Positions 41,871-49,547 of a stretch of 64,000 nucleotides of DNA are shown piece by piece. Numbering within the stretch: the first letter of the stretch is position 1; every line of letters starts with the position of its first letter. The translations under genes and the position numbers were made by a program. Location: assembly GCF_014651115.1 (NCBI RefSeq), contig NZ_BMWG01000013.1, forward strand, positions 1-64,000, read 5' to 3'. The DNA is from Streptomyces inusitatus. Lineage in GTDB: Bacteria; Actinomycetota; Actinomycetes; Streptomycetales; Streptomycetaceae. The notes beneath the pieces are model-generated. The model was not told the origin of the DNA. It ran no database searches and saw only the letters and a program-made list of their open reading frames with translations.

Positions 41871-43298
41871 CTAGCGGCGCTTCAGCCCGCGGTCGACGGC
41901 CTTGACCAGCTGGCCGTCGGCGGTGTCCCCGTCCAGGGACCAGAACATCGCGCCGCCGAGACCCAGGTCACGGATGTACGAGGTCTTGGCGTTGAGCACC
42001 TTGGGGTCGTCGTACGTCCACAGGGTCTTGCCGTCGAACAGCCAGGCCTGGCCGTACTTCCGGTGGATCTTGTACTTGCCCGAGTCGGCCAGTCCCTTGA
42101 GGACCTTGTAGTCCTCGAAGCCCGGCTGGTGGATCGCCGGCGCGGGCCGCTCGGCGGGCTGCCCCATGCCGTCGCCGCCGCCGGTCACACCCGTCCAGCC
42201 CTGGCCGTAGAAGGGCATGCCGACCACGAGCTTGTGGGCCGGTGCGCCGCGCTTCAGCCAGTCGCCCACGGTCTGGTGGACGCTGAAGTCGTTCTTGGCG
42301 TAGAGCGCGGACTGCTGCGCGGTGGTCTTCTCGCCCGAGACATGGAAGTCGTAGCCCTGGAGGTTGACCCAGTCGAAGTCCTTCATGATCTTGCGGACCT
42401 CGAAGCCCGCGTCGATCTTCGCGGGGGCGGTGGGCACGAACGCGGAGAGGTCGTAGTGCTTGGCCTTCTTCGCGCCGGTCCGGCGCGCCTCGCTCTTGGC
42501 GTACGCGTCGAGCTGGACGCGGAACTCCCGGATGAGGGCGGTGAAGTTCTTCTTGTCCTCCGGGCGGTAGGGGGTGTCCGCCTCGCCCGAGGAGCCGGGC
42601 CACTCCCAGTCGACGTCGATGCCGTCGAAGAGCCCGGCCGCCGCGCCCTGGCCGCCGCGCGCGCCGTCCGCGGGCAGATTGCCCTTGATGTAGATGTCGA
42701 TGCAGGAGGAGACCAGCGCCTTGCGCTTGGCCTCGGTGAGGACCGCGTCGGAGAAGTGGGTGGACCAGCTCCAGCCGCCCAGCGAGATCAGGACCTTGAG
42801 GTTCGGGTTCTTCGCCTTCAGCTCGCGCAGCTGGTTGAAGTTGCCCGCGAGCTTCTGGTCGGCGGTGTCGCCGACGCCGTCCACCGATCCGGCCGCGTCC
42901 ACCGGGCGTACGTAGTCGGCCCAGGAGTCCGCCTCGCCGAGGGGGCCGGTGATGAAGCACTTGCCCTCGGCGCTGACATTGCCGAAGGCGTAGTTGATGT
43001 GGGTGAGCTTCGCCGCCTGGCCGCTGGTGTCCAGATTCTTGACGTGGTAGTCCCGGCCGTAGATGCCCCACTGGCTGAAGTAGCCGACGCGCTTGTACGA
43101 GCGCTTGTCGTCGTCGTCATCGTCGCCGTTCCGGTCGGGGACGGCGGCCTGCGTCGCGCCCGGGGCGGGAGCGGCGGGCCGCGTCGCGCGCGGACCGGGT
43201 TCGGCGGACACGTCGGCCGTGGCGGCGGGGGCGATCGTCGCGAGGAGCGCGAGGGAGCTGACTCCGACGGCCGTACGTACGAGGGTTTTTCGACGCAT
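41871..43298 (-). CDS. Secreted GH18 chitinase
   Basis: A 475-residue exported glycosidase: a signal peptide (~1-28), then an Asp-rich linker (DRNGDDDDDDKRSYKR) and a GH18 barrel with the catalytic DxxDxDxE motif in FDGIDVDWEWP, SLGGWSWS near it, and MPFYGQGWTGV. It cleaves chitin beta-1,4-linkages by substrate-assisted catalysis. No carbohydrate-binding module is fused. The ATG at 43298 has AGGA 9 bases upstream. A strong promoter with a DasR-type operator in its spacer lies upstream, so N-acetylglucosamine should induce it. Confidence 0.93.
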   Translation of the reverse strand: MRRKTLVRTAVGVSSLALLATIAPAATADVSAEPGPRATRPAAPAPGATQAAVPDRNGDDDDDDKRSYKRVGYFSQWGIYGRDYHVKNLDTSGQAAKLTHINYAFGNVSAEGKCFITGPLGEADSWADYVRPVDAAGSVDGVGDTADQKLAGNFNQLRELKAKNPNLKVLISLGGWSWSTHFSDAVLTEAKRKALVSSCIDIYIKGNLPADGARGGQGAAAGLFDGIDVDWEWPGSSGEADTPYRPEDKKNFTALIREFRVQLDAYAKSEARRTGAKKAKHYDLSAFVPTAPAKIDAGFEVRKIMKDFDWVNLQGYDFHVSGEKTTAQQSALYAKNDFSVHQTVGDWLKRGAPAHKLVVGMPFYGQGWTGVTGGGDGMGQPAERPAPAIHQPGFEDYKVLKGLADSGKYKIHRKYGQAWLFDGKTLWTYDDPKVLNAKTSYIRDLGLGGAMFWSLDGDTADGQLVKAVDRGLKRR

Positions 43299-43376
43299 GG
43301 GACTCATTCCTGTGCGTGCTCGCGGCATGCGCGGATGCCGGAACATTTCCGTGAACGGGGCGTCGTGCAGCTCAGG

Positions 43377-43410
43377 ACCGTATTGGTCTGGACCATTGAG
43401 GTCAATGGTC
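43377..43410 (-). promoter_or_regulatory. Chitinase promoter with dre-like DasR operator and palindrome
   Basis: On the minus strand TTGACC (-35, 43405-43400), 17 bases and TACGGT (-10, 43382-43377). The spacer holds ATTGGTCTGGACCATT (43382-43397), matching 13 of 16 bases of the DasR consensus, and GACCATTGA/TCAATGGTC form a perfect palindrome at 43391-43410. DasR control of chitinase is well known; here it would block the promoter. Confidence 0.75.
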
Positions 43411-43545
43411 TTGCGCGCAGTACCCGGGGTAACCGCCGATGAAGTCCCAACTCATCACTTCGGGTGAAACTTTGGCCCATGGTTGCGGCCAACAACCCAC
43501 CGTTGTCAGTCTGTTGCCGTCTGTCAAGGTGATGGGAGTGATTCA

Positions 43546-44298
43546 GTGGCATTCGGTGAGCAGCCCGCGTATCTGCGCATTGCGAGCGATCTCCGTCATC
43601 AGATCGTCAACGGCTCGCTGCCGCCGCACACCCGGCTCCCCTCCCAGGCCCGGATCCGCGAGGAGTACGGGGTCTCCGACACAGTCGCCCTGGAGGCGCG
43701 CAAGGTGCTGATGGCGGAGGGGCTGGTCGAGGGCCGCTCCGGCTCGGGCACCTATGTGCGGGAGCGCCCCGAGCCCCGCCGTATCTCCCGCTCCGGCCAC
43801 CGCCCGGCGGCCGGGGCCAACCCCTTCCGGCAGGAGCAGGCGGTCGGCGGCGCGCGCGGCACCTGGGAGTCCAGCAGCGAGCAGGAACAGGCCCCGGCGG
43901 AGATCGCGGACCGGCTCGGCGTCGAGACCGGCGCGCGGGTGATGCGTACGCGCTATGTGTTCCGCGACGGGGGCGAGCCGATGATGCTCTCCACCTCCTG
44001 GGAGCCGCTCGCCGTCACCGGGCGCACGCCGGTGATGCTGCCCGAGGAGGGGCCGCTCGGCGGCTGCGGGGTGGTGGAGCGGATGGCCGCGATCGACATC
44101 GTCGTGGACAACGTGTCGGAGGAGGTCGGGGCCCGTCCGGGGCTGGCCGAGGAGCTGCTGGCGCTCGGGGGGGTGCCGGGCCATGTGGTGATGGTCGTGG
44201 AGCGTACGTACTACGCCTCGGGGCGCGCGGTGGAGACGGCGGACATCGTCGTCCCCGCGGACCGCTTCCGGATCGGCTACCGCCTTCCGGTGCGCTGA
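43546..44298 (+). CDS. GntR/UTRA-family transcriptional regulator
   Basis: A 250-residue regulator. Residues ~5-75 are the GntR winged HTH (AYLRIASDLRHQIVNGSLPPHTRLPSQARIREEYGVSDTVALEARKVLMAEGLVEGRSGSGTYV); the rest is a UTRA ligand domain (ALGGVPGHVVMVVERTYYASGRAVETADIVVPADRFRIGYRLPV end) that senses small effectors. This subfamily resembles KorSA-like streptomycete regulators and HutC-type ones. The GTG at 43546 has GGGAG 7 bases upstream. It is divergent from the chitinase, but it is not clearly DasR itself, which usually lies elsewhere. A hairpin ends the gene. Confidence 0.88.
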   Translation: MAFGEQPAYLRIASDLRHQIVNGSLPPHTRLPSQARIREEYGVSDTVALEARKVLMAEGLVEGRSGSGTYVRERPEPRRISRSGHRPAAGANPFRQEQAVGGARGTWESSSEQEQAPAEIADRLGVETGARVMRTRYVFRDGGEPMMLSTSWEPLAVTGRTPVMLPEEGPLGGCGVVERMAAIDIVVDNVSEEVGARPGLAEELLALGGVPGHVVMVVERTYYASGRAVETADIVVPADRFRIGYRLPVR

Positions 44299-44343
44299 CC
44301 CCTTCGGGCGACCCTCGGGGCGACCCTCAGGGCGACCCCTTCA

Positions 44344-44373
44344 AGGGGGCGCGTTCGGCCGGATGCGCCCCCT
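44344..44373 (+). terminator. 9-bp hairpin with T-rich tail after the GntR gene
   Basis: AGGGGGCGC (44344-44352) pairs with GCGCCCCCT (44365-44373), followed by CATTTCTCTCTCTTTG, the most classic terminator in the window. Confidence 0.8.
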
Positions 44374-44498
44374 CATTTCTCTCTCTTTGTGTAAACCCGT
44401 ATCCGCTGAGTGAAGGTCAGGCGTAGGCTCGGGCATATGCGTAGTGCGGTTTCCGGGCCATTGCCGATGACATGCGGACCCACTGAGGGAGGGGTGCG

Positions 44499-44681
44499 AT
44501 GAACGACGGAAGCCCTGTGCTGCCCTGGCTCGTCATACGTCAGGACGACAACGACAACTGCTATCGGGTCGGCCGCTACGCCACCGAGGAGGAGGCGCGG
44601 CAGCTCGCCGACACCCTTGAGGCCAAGGGGCACAAGCAGCTCTACTGGGTGGAGCGGGCGGGTCGGCCGACCCCTCTCTAG
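44499..44681 (+). CDS. Small SPOR-like protein
   Basis: A 60-residue acidic protein with the pattern VIRQDDNDNCYRVGRYATEEEARQLADTLEAKGHKQLYWVERA, similar to a SPOR (sporulation-related) domain, which in longer proteins binds denuded peptidoglycan at septa. It has no membrane anchor here, so its location is unclear. GGGAGGGG lies just upstream of the ATG. It precedes the Nudix gene by 78 bases. The family is common in Streptomyces and of unknown function. Confidence 0.75.
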   Translation: MNDGSPVLPWLVIRQDDNDNCYRVGRYATEEEARQLADTLEAKGHKQLYWVERAGRPTPL

Positions 44682-44759
44682 GCCGGTCCCGGGCCGGCCC
44701 CGCGCCGTCCCGAACCCCCGGGGGCGCACCGAACGGCGCGGCACAGTACGCTCCGGCGC

Positions 44760-45173
44760 ATGACGGATCGCGTGGTGGTGGTCGCCGGAGCCCTGTACGA
44801 CCGGGGGCGGCTGCTGGCCGCGCGCCGCAGCGCTCCCCAGGAAGTCGCCGGCCGCTGGGAACTGCCCGGCGGCAAGCTGGAGCCGGGCGAGAGCGCGCCG
44901 GAGGCCCTCGTCCGCGAGTTGCGCGAGGAGCTGGGCGTCGAGGCGGAGCCGCTGGAGCGGATCCCCGGCGAGTGGCCGCTGAACCGCCCCGGTTATGTGC
45001 TCCAGGCGTGGACCGCCCGGCTGGTCTCCGGCGAGCCCCGGCCGCTGGAGGACCACGACGAGCTGCGCTGGCTCGGCCCCGACGAGATCGACACCGTCGA
45101 CTGGCTGGATCAGGACCGCCCCGCCGTGGCCGAGGCCGCCCGCCGGCTGCGCGAAGCCGCGAGGAAGGCATGA
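44760..45173 (+). CDS. Nudix hydrolase, MutT-like
   Basis: A 137-residue pyrophosphohydrolase with a complete Nudix box: GGKLEPGESAPEALVRELREELGVE (GX5EX7REUXEEXGU). The N-terminal VVVVAGALYDRGRLLAARRS and C-terminal LRWLGPDEIDTVDW are close to MutT-type enzymes that clean the nucleotide pool of 8-oxo-dGTP, though substrate cannot be fixed from sequence. The ATG at 44760 has no ribosome site; TACGCT ends 7 bases before it (leaderless). It is followed by a 200-base gap and the ATPase gene. Confidence 0.88.
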   Translation: MTDRVVVVAGALYDRGRLLAARRSAPQEVAGRWELPGGKLEPGESAPEALVRELREELGVEAEPLERIPGEWPLNRPGYVLQAWTARLVSGEPRPLEDHDELRWLGPDEIDTVDWLDQDRPAVAEAARRLREAARKA

Positions 45174-45369
45174 CGACCGTACGGACCGGCGCGAGCGGAC
45201 CGGCCGCCGGGGAGCGCGGGGGCGCCGAGGCGCGGTCCGTACGCCGTTCGCGTCAACCACGCACCTCTTACCGGGCCGCACACGGTACCCCAGACCGATT
45301 ATCGGGTATGTCCTGATTAAGCCCCTGAAAAGGGGTCTGTGTCTGCTGCTGGTTCTGGAAGTGAGCGGC

Positions 45370-45780
45370 GTGATCGACACCGATGGCGCGCGCGCCGAAT
45401 GGACCTTCCCCGCCGAGCCCGGAGCGGTGCGCACCGCCCGGCACTCCGTACGGGACGCCCTGCGGGCCTGGGGGCTCGATCCGGTACTCGGTGATGTGAC
45501 GGTCCTGCTGGTCAGCGAGTTGGTGACCAACTCGCTGCGCTATGCCTCCGGCCCCATCGGAGTGGGGCTGACGCTCTGTGAACCACCGGGCGAGAACGCT
45601 CCCTTTCTGCTGGTGGAGGTCTCCGATCCGCTTCCGGATCCGCCGACCGAGCGGACCGCGGCGCCGGATGACGAAGGGGGGCGCGGGCTCCAGCTGGTAG
45701 CCGGATCCGCGCGCCGCTGGGGGACCCGGCGCGGCAGGACGGGCAAGACGGTGTGGTTCGAGCTGCCACTTCCTGGTTAA
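45370..45780 (+). CDS. RsbW-like ATP-binding protein
   Basis: A 136-residue HATPase_c_2-type protein: the N-box VTVLLVSELVTNSLRYASG, the lid DDEGGRGLQLVAGSARRWG and the closing GKTVWFELPLPG. It is the shortest form of this fold, nearly all kinase. Such proteins act as anti-sigma factors or serine kinases. The GTG at 45370 is preferred because GGAAG lies 8 bases before it; the frame is open far upstream. The next gene (a SpoIIE phosphatase with the same fold at its end) starts 149 bases on and may be its functional opposite. Confidence 0.85.
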   Translation: MIDTDGARAEWTFPAEPGAVRTARHSVRDALRAWGLDPVLGDVTVLLVSELVTNSLRYASGPIGVGLTLCEPPGENAPFLLVEVSDPLPDPPTERTAAPDDEGGRGLQLVAGSARRWGTRRGRTGKTVWFELPLPG

Positions 45781-45928
45781 GAGTCTGAAGAGATAACGAT
45801 CACCGCTGTGGGCGGCGCAAAATGAACGAGACCGTGCTGTGATCGTGAACGCCGTGTGCCTCGGAGCCGTAGTGCTGAATACTGCGGTCATGGCCGGTCC
45901 GGTGCGGTGAGCTGGAGGGGACGGTCGC

Positions 45929-48760
45929 GTGAGCGAGATATCCGGGACGACGGGCGGCGTCGTGTGGCAGAGCAGCCCGCCTGGCTCGATCTATGACTAC
46001 ATCAGGGCTGCCGCCTTCTCGATAGGCCCCGACGGCCGGGTCGACCAGTGGAGCCGGCGCGCCGCCGACCTCTTCGGCGTGACTGCCGCCGAGGTCAGGG
46101 GCAAGGACCCGGTCGAGGTCTTCCTCGCGGCGGAGCTGCGCCCGCGCGGCCGACGCCATGTCGCGGAGATCCTCGACGGCAAGGAGTGGACGGGGCTGGT
46201 CCCCTTCCGGATTCCCGGCCGCCGGGAGGACCGCGGCCACGGGGCCGGCCACGGGGTCGCCGAGGTCTATGTGATGCCCAGCGAGACGGAGGCCGGCGAA
46301 CGCGCAGCGCTCTGTATCGTCGTCGACGTTCACGCGCTGCGGCAGATCGAGACCGACCTCGCCGCTTCACAGGCCATTTTCGGCCAGTCTCCTTTCGGGT
46401 TTCTTCTCTTCGGCACCGATCTGCGGGTCCAGCGCGCCAACCAGCGGTTCGCCACCGTCTTCGGCGGCGAGGTCGACGACCACCGGGGACGCACCGTCCA
46501 CGACTATCTCTCCCGGCCCGAGGCCGAGCGGATGAACGCCTCGCTGCGCCGGGTGCTGGAGACCGGGGAGCCCGCCGTCGAGCTCCAGCTCGTCGGCACC
46601 GCGCCGAACAGCGCGGAGCGCAGGCACTGGTCGGTCAACCTCTACCGGGTGCACAGCGGATCCGGCCGGCCCATCGGAGTGGCGGGCGTCGGCACCGATG
46701 TGACCCGCCGCAATGTCGCCGCCCGCGAGGCGGCCAGCGCCCGCCGCAATCTCGCCCTCCTCAACGAGGCGAGCGCCCGCATCGGCAACTCCCTCGATCT
46801 GGAGACCACCGCCCGCGAACTGCTCGACGTGGCCGTCCCCGGCTTCTGCGACCTGGCCTCCGTCGATCTCTACCAGTCCCTGGTGACCGGCGACGAGGCG
46901 CCGCCCGGACGGTGGGGCTCACCCGGCTCCGAGGCCCACGGCGGCAGCGCCGCCCTGCGCAGGGTCGCCTTCGCCAGCGCCGTCTCCGACGCCCCGCTGG
47001 TCACCACCCCGGGCTGCGGCTCGCGGGACGGCCACCCCACCGCGGTCGGCGAGGTCCACCGCTACACCTTCCACTCGCCCTGCGCCGAGGCCCTGCGCAC
47101 CGCCAGGGTGCGGTCCATCCCGGGCGAGGAGGGCAGCCTCGTCCACTCCACGCTCGCTGTGCCGATGGTGGCCCACGACAGCGTCGTCGGACTGGTCCAG
47201 TTCTCCCGGACGAAGGGCAGCGAGCCCTTCGGCGAGCGCGACCGGGCGCTCGCCGTCGAGCTGGCCGCCCGCGCCGCCGTCTGCATCGACAACGCCCGGC
47301 TCTACCGCAGGGAGCACGAGCGCGCGCTGATCCTCCAGCGCAGCCTGCTCCCGCCCGGCGACCCGGAGGCGGCGGGGCTCACCATCGCCGCCCGCTATCT
47401 CCCCGCGAACGCCGCGACCGAGGTCGGCGGGGACTGGTTCGACGTCATCGAACTCCCCGGCCACCGGACCGCCCTCGTGGTGGGCGATGTGATGGGCCGG
47501 GGGCTGCGCGCCGCGGTCGCCATGGGCGAACTGCGCACCGCCGTGCGGACCCTGGCGCTGCTCGACCTGGAGCCCGCCGAGGTGCTCTCCGCGCTCGACG
47601 AGATCGCCCGCGGCCTGGGCAGCCCCAGCGGCACCCAGCAGGCCTCCAGGGTGGCCCACAAGTCCCGCGAGGCCGACCTCTCCGAGGTCTACCTCGCCAC
47701 CTGCGTCTACGCGGTCTACGACCCGGTCACCCGCCGCTGCACCTTCGCCAACGCCGGGCATCTGCCGCCCGTGGTGGTGGAGCCGGGCCAGGAGGCGCTG
47801 CTGCTCGACGTGCCGCCGGGGATGCCGCTCGGGGTGGGCGGCGAACCCTTCGAGGAGGTCGAGGTGGAGCTTCCCGAGGGCGCGCTGCTCGCCCTCTACA
47901 CCGACGGTCTCGTCGAGTCCCGGCACCACCCGCTGGACGAGGGCCTCAGCGCCTTCCGCACCGCCCTCACCGCCACTCGCGCCAGGCCGGAGGCCCGCCC
48001 GGAACCGGCCGGGCCGAACGCCGCGCTCCCCCCGGCCCCCCCGGGCCCCCGGCCGGCCGGCCGCCCCGGGCCCCTCGTCCCGAGGCCCGGACCCCCTGGA
48101 CTCCCCGGACTCCCCAGGCGGCCCGAGACCCCCGGGCCCGCGGCGGCGAGGCCCGTGCCCGTGCCCGCGCCCGCCCGGCCCGTGAGCCCGCGCCGCGAGC
48201 AGCCCCCGGCGGAGCCGGCCCCCGCCGGACTCCCCAGGTCGCTGGAGGGCATCTGCGACCATGTGCTGAGCACCCTCGACACCCGGCACGGCGAGGACGA
48301 CATCGCCCTGCTGATGGCCAGGGTCCAGGGTCTGCCCGCGGAGGCCGTCGGGGACTGGCAGCTGCCGCGCGAGCCGCGCTCGGTGGGCAGGGCCCGCGAG
48401 CTGGCCCGCGCGCTGCTGGCCTCCTGGGGGCTCTCCGCCCTGGTCGACACGGTCGAACTGCTCGTCAGCGAGCTGGTCACCAACGCGCTGCGGTACGGCG
48501 AGGGCGAGATCAGGCTGCGGCTGCTGCTCGACCGCACCCTCGTCTGCGAGGTGTGGGACGCCGGTCTGGTCCAGCCCCGCCGCCGAAGGGCCCGCGACAC
48601 CGACGAGGGCGGCCGGGGGCTCCAGCTGGTCGATCTGATGAGCGCGGCCTGGGGCTCGCGCCGCACCCCGCGCGGCAAGACGGTCTGGTTCGAACTGGCC
48701 CTGCCCGGCGACGGCTCCCCGTCCGAACCCACGGTGGATCAGCTGCTGAGCATGTACTGA
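45929..48760 (+). CDS. PAS-GAF-SpoIIE-HATPase signalling phosphatase
   Basis: A 943-residue cytosolic sensor. PAS-type regions occupy ~25-265 (IRAAAFSIGPDGRVDQWSRRAADLFGV; QSPFGFLLFGTDLRVQRANQRFA), a GAF domain ~270-470 (SARIGNSLDLETTARELLDVAV), then the SpoIIE phosphatase (~480 on) with LQRSLLPPGDP and GGDWFDVIELPGHRTALVVGDVMGRG, interrupted by a Pro/Arg-rich insert of about 110 residues, and a C-terminal RsbW-like ATPase (LVDTVELLVSELVTNALRYG; DTDEGGRGLQLVDLM). The GTG at 45929 has GGAGGGG 8 bases upstream. It pairs with the smaller ATPase gene upstream. Confidence 0.93.
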   Translation: MSEISGTTGGVVWQSSPPGSIYDYIRAAAFSIGPDGRVDQWSRRAADLFGVTAAEVRGKDPVEVFLAAELRPRGRRHVAEILDGKEWTGLVPFRIPGRREDRGHGAGHGVAEVYVMPSETEAGERAALCIVVDVHALRQIETDLAASQAIFGQSPFGFLLFGTDLRVQRANQRFATVFGGEVDDHRGRTVHDYLSRPEAERMNASLRRVLETGEPAVELQLVGTAPNSAERRHWSVNLYRVHSGSGRPIGVAGVGTDVTRRNVAAREAASARRNLALLNEASARIGNSLDLETTARELLDVAVPGFCDLASVDLYQSLVTGDEAPPGRWGSPGSEAHGGSAALRRVAFASAVSDAPLVTTPGCGSRDGHPTAVGEVHRYTFHSPCAEALRTARVRSIPGEEGSLVHSTLAVPMVAHDSVVGLVQFSRTKGSEPFGERDRALAVELAARAAVCIDNARLYRREHERALILQRSLLPPGDPEAAGLTIAARYLPANAATEVGGDWFDVIELPGHRTALVVGDVMGRGLRAAVAMGELRTAVRTLALLDLEPAEVLSALDEIARGLGSPSGTQQASRVAHKSREADLSEVYLATCVYAVYDPVTRRCTFANAGHLPPVVVEPGQEALLLDVPPGMPLGVGGEPFEEVEVELPEGALLALYTDGLVESRHHPLDEGLSAFRTALTATRARPEARPEPAGPNAALPPAPPGPRPAGRPGPLVPRPGPPGLPGLPRRPETPGPAAARPVPVPAPARPVSPRREQPPAEPAPAGLPRSLEGICDHVLSTLDTRHGEDDIALLMARVQGLPAEAVGDWQLPREPRSVGRARELARALLASWGLSALVDTVELLVSELVTNALRYGEGEIRLRLLLDRTLVCEVWDAGLVQPRRRRARDTDEGGRGLQLVDLMSAAWGSRRTPRGKTVWFELALPGDGSPSEPTVDQLLSMY

Positions 48761-48765
48761 CGGCC

Positions 48766-49497
48766 TCAGCCCCCGGACCCGGAGCCGGAGCCCGCCTTCA
48801 GGGCCGCCAGCCGCGCCTCCACCTCCGCTGTGTCGCCGAGGCTGTCCAGCTGCTCGAACTGCGCGTCCAGCGAGGAGGCGGCCAGCTCCTGCTTGCCCAG
48901 CGCCCTCGCCTCCTCTCGGCGCACCTTGTCCTCGAACCGGTGCAGCTCGCTCGTCGGGTCGAGCACATCGACGCTCTTCACCGCGTCCATCATCCGGTTC
49001 TGGGCCTGCGCCGACCGGGAGCGGGCCACCAGCTCGTCCCGCTTGGACCCCAACTGGGCCAGCTTGGACTTCATCTGATCGAGCCCGGTCTTGAGCTTCT
49101 CCACGACTTCTGTCTGGGAGGCGATCACCGGCTCCGCCGTCCTCGCCTCCCCCTCGGAGGCCAGCTGCCGCTGGAGCGCGACCTTCGCGAGATTGTCGAA
49201 CTTGTCCGCCTCCGCGATCTGCCCGGCCGCCCTCAGCCCGTCCCCCTTGCGGCTGGCCGCCAGCGCCTTGCCGCCCCACTCCCGCGCCGCCTCCACATCC
49301 TCCTGATGATCCAGCTCCAGCAGCCGCAGATTGCCGATGGTGCCCGCCACCGCCTGCTCCGCGTCGGCGATGTTGTTGGTGTAGTCCCTGATGAGCTGAT
49401 CGAGCATCTTCTCCGGATCCTCGGCCTGGTCGAGCAGGGCGTTGATGTTGGCCTTCGCCAACCGGGTGACCCGGCCGAGTACGGTCTGCTTGGTCAT
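48766..49497 (-). CDS. pspA: PspA/IM30-family envelope stress protein
   Basis: A 243-residue, highly helical protein with the PspA coiled coil: MTKQTVLGRVTRLAKANINALLDQAEDPEKMLDQLIRDYTNNIADAEQAVAGTIGNLRLLELD and then long alpha-helices to residue ~215, ending in a flexible GSGSGSGG tail. PspA forms rods or rings on damaged membranes and preserves the proton gradient. The ATG at 49497 follows AAGGAG by 8 bases. The TPM-domain gene begins 50 bases upstream on the same strand, and the two are a recurrent pair in Streptomyces. Confidence 0.93.
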   Translation of the reverse strand: MTKQTVLGRVTRLAKANINALLDQAEDPEKMLDQLIRDYTNNIADAEQAVAGTIGNLRLLELDHQEDVEAAREWGGKALAASRKGDGLRAAGQIAEADKFDNLAKVALQRQLASEGEARTAEPVIASQTEVVEKLKTGLDQMKSKLAQLGSKRDELVARSRSAQAQNRMMDAVKSVDVLDPTSELHRFEDKVRREEARALGKQELAASSLDAQFEQLDSLGDTAEVEARLAALKAGSGSGSGG

Positions 49498-49547
49498 GGC
49501 GCTTCTCCTTGTGCGTGGGGGGTACGGGAAAGGGGGCCCAGGTCGTC

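Noticed and set aside
43546..44298. Calling the GntR gene dasR because a dre-like site is near
   Set aside because: The protein resembles KorSA/HutC-type regulators in length and sequence, and the dre site only shows that DasR may act on the chitinase gene.
45170..45316. A 48-codon frame overlapping the Nudix stop (ATGA)
   Set aside because: The overlap looks like coupling, but the product (MTTVRTGASGPAAGERGG...) is low-complexity and lies where the promoter of the next ATPase gene should be.
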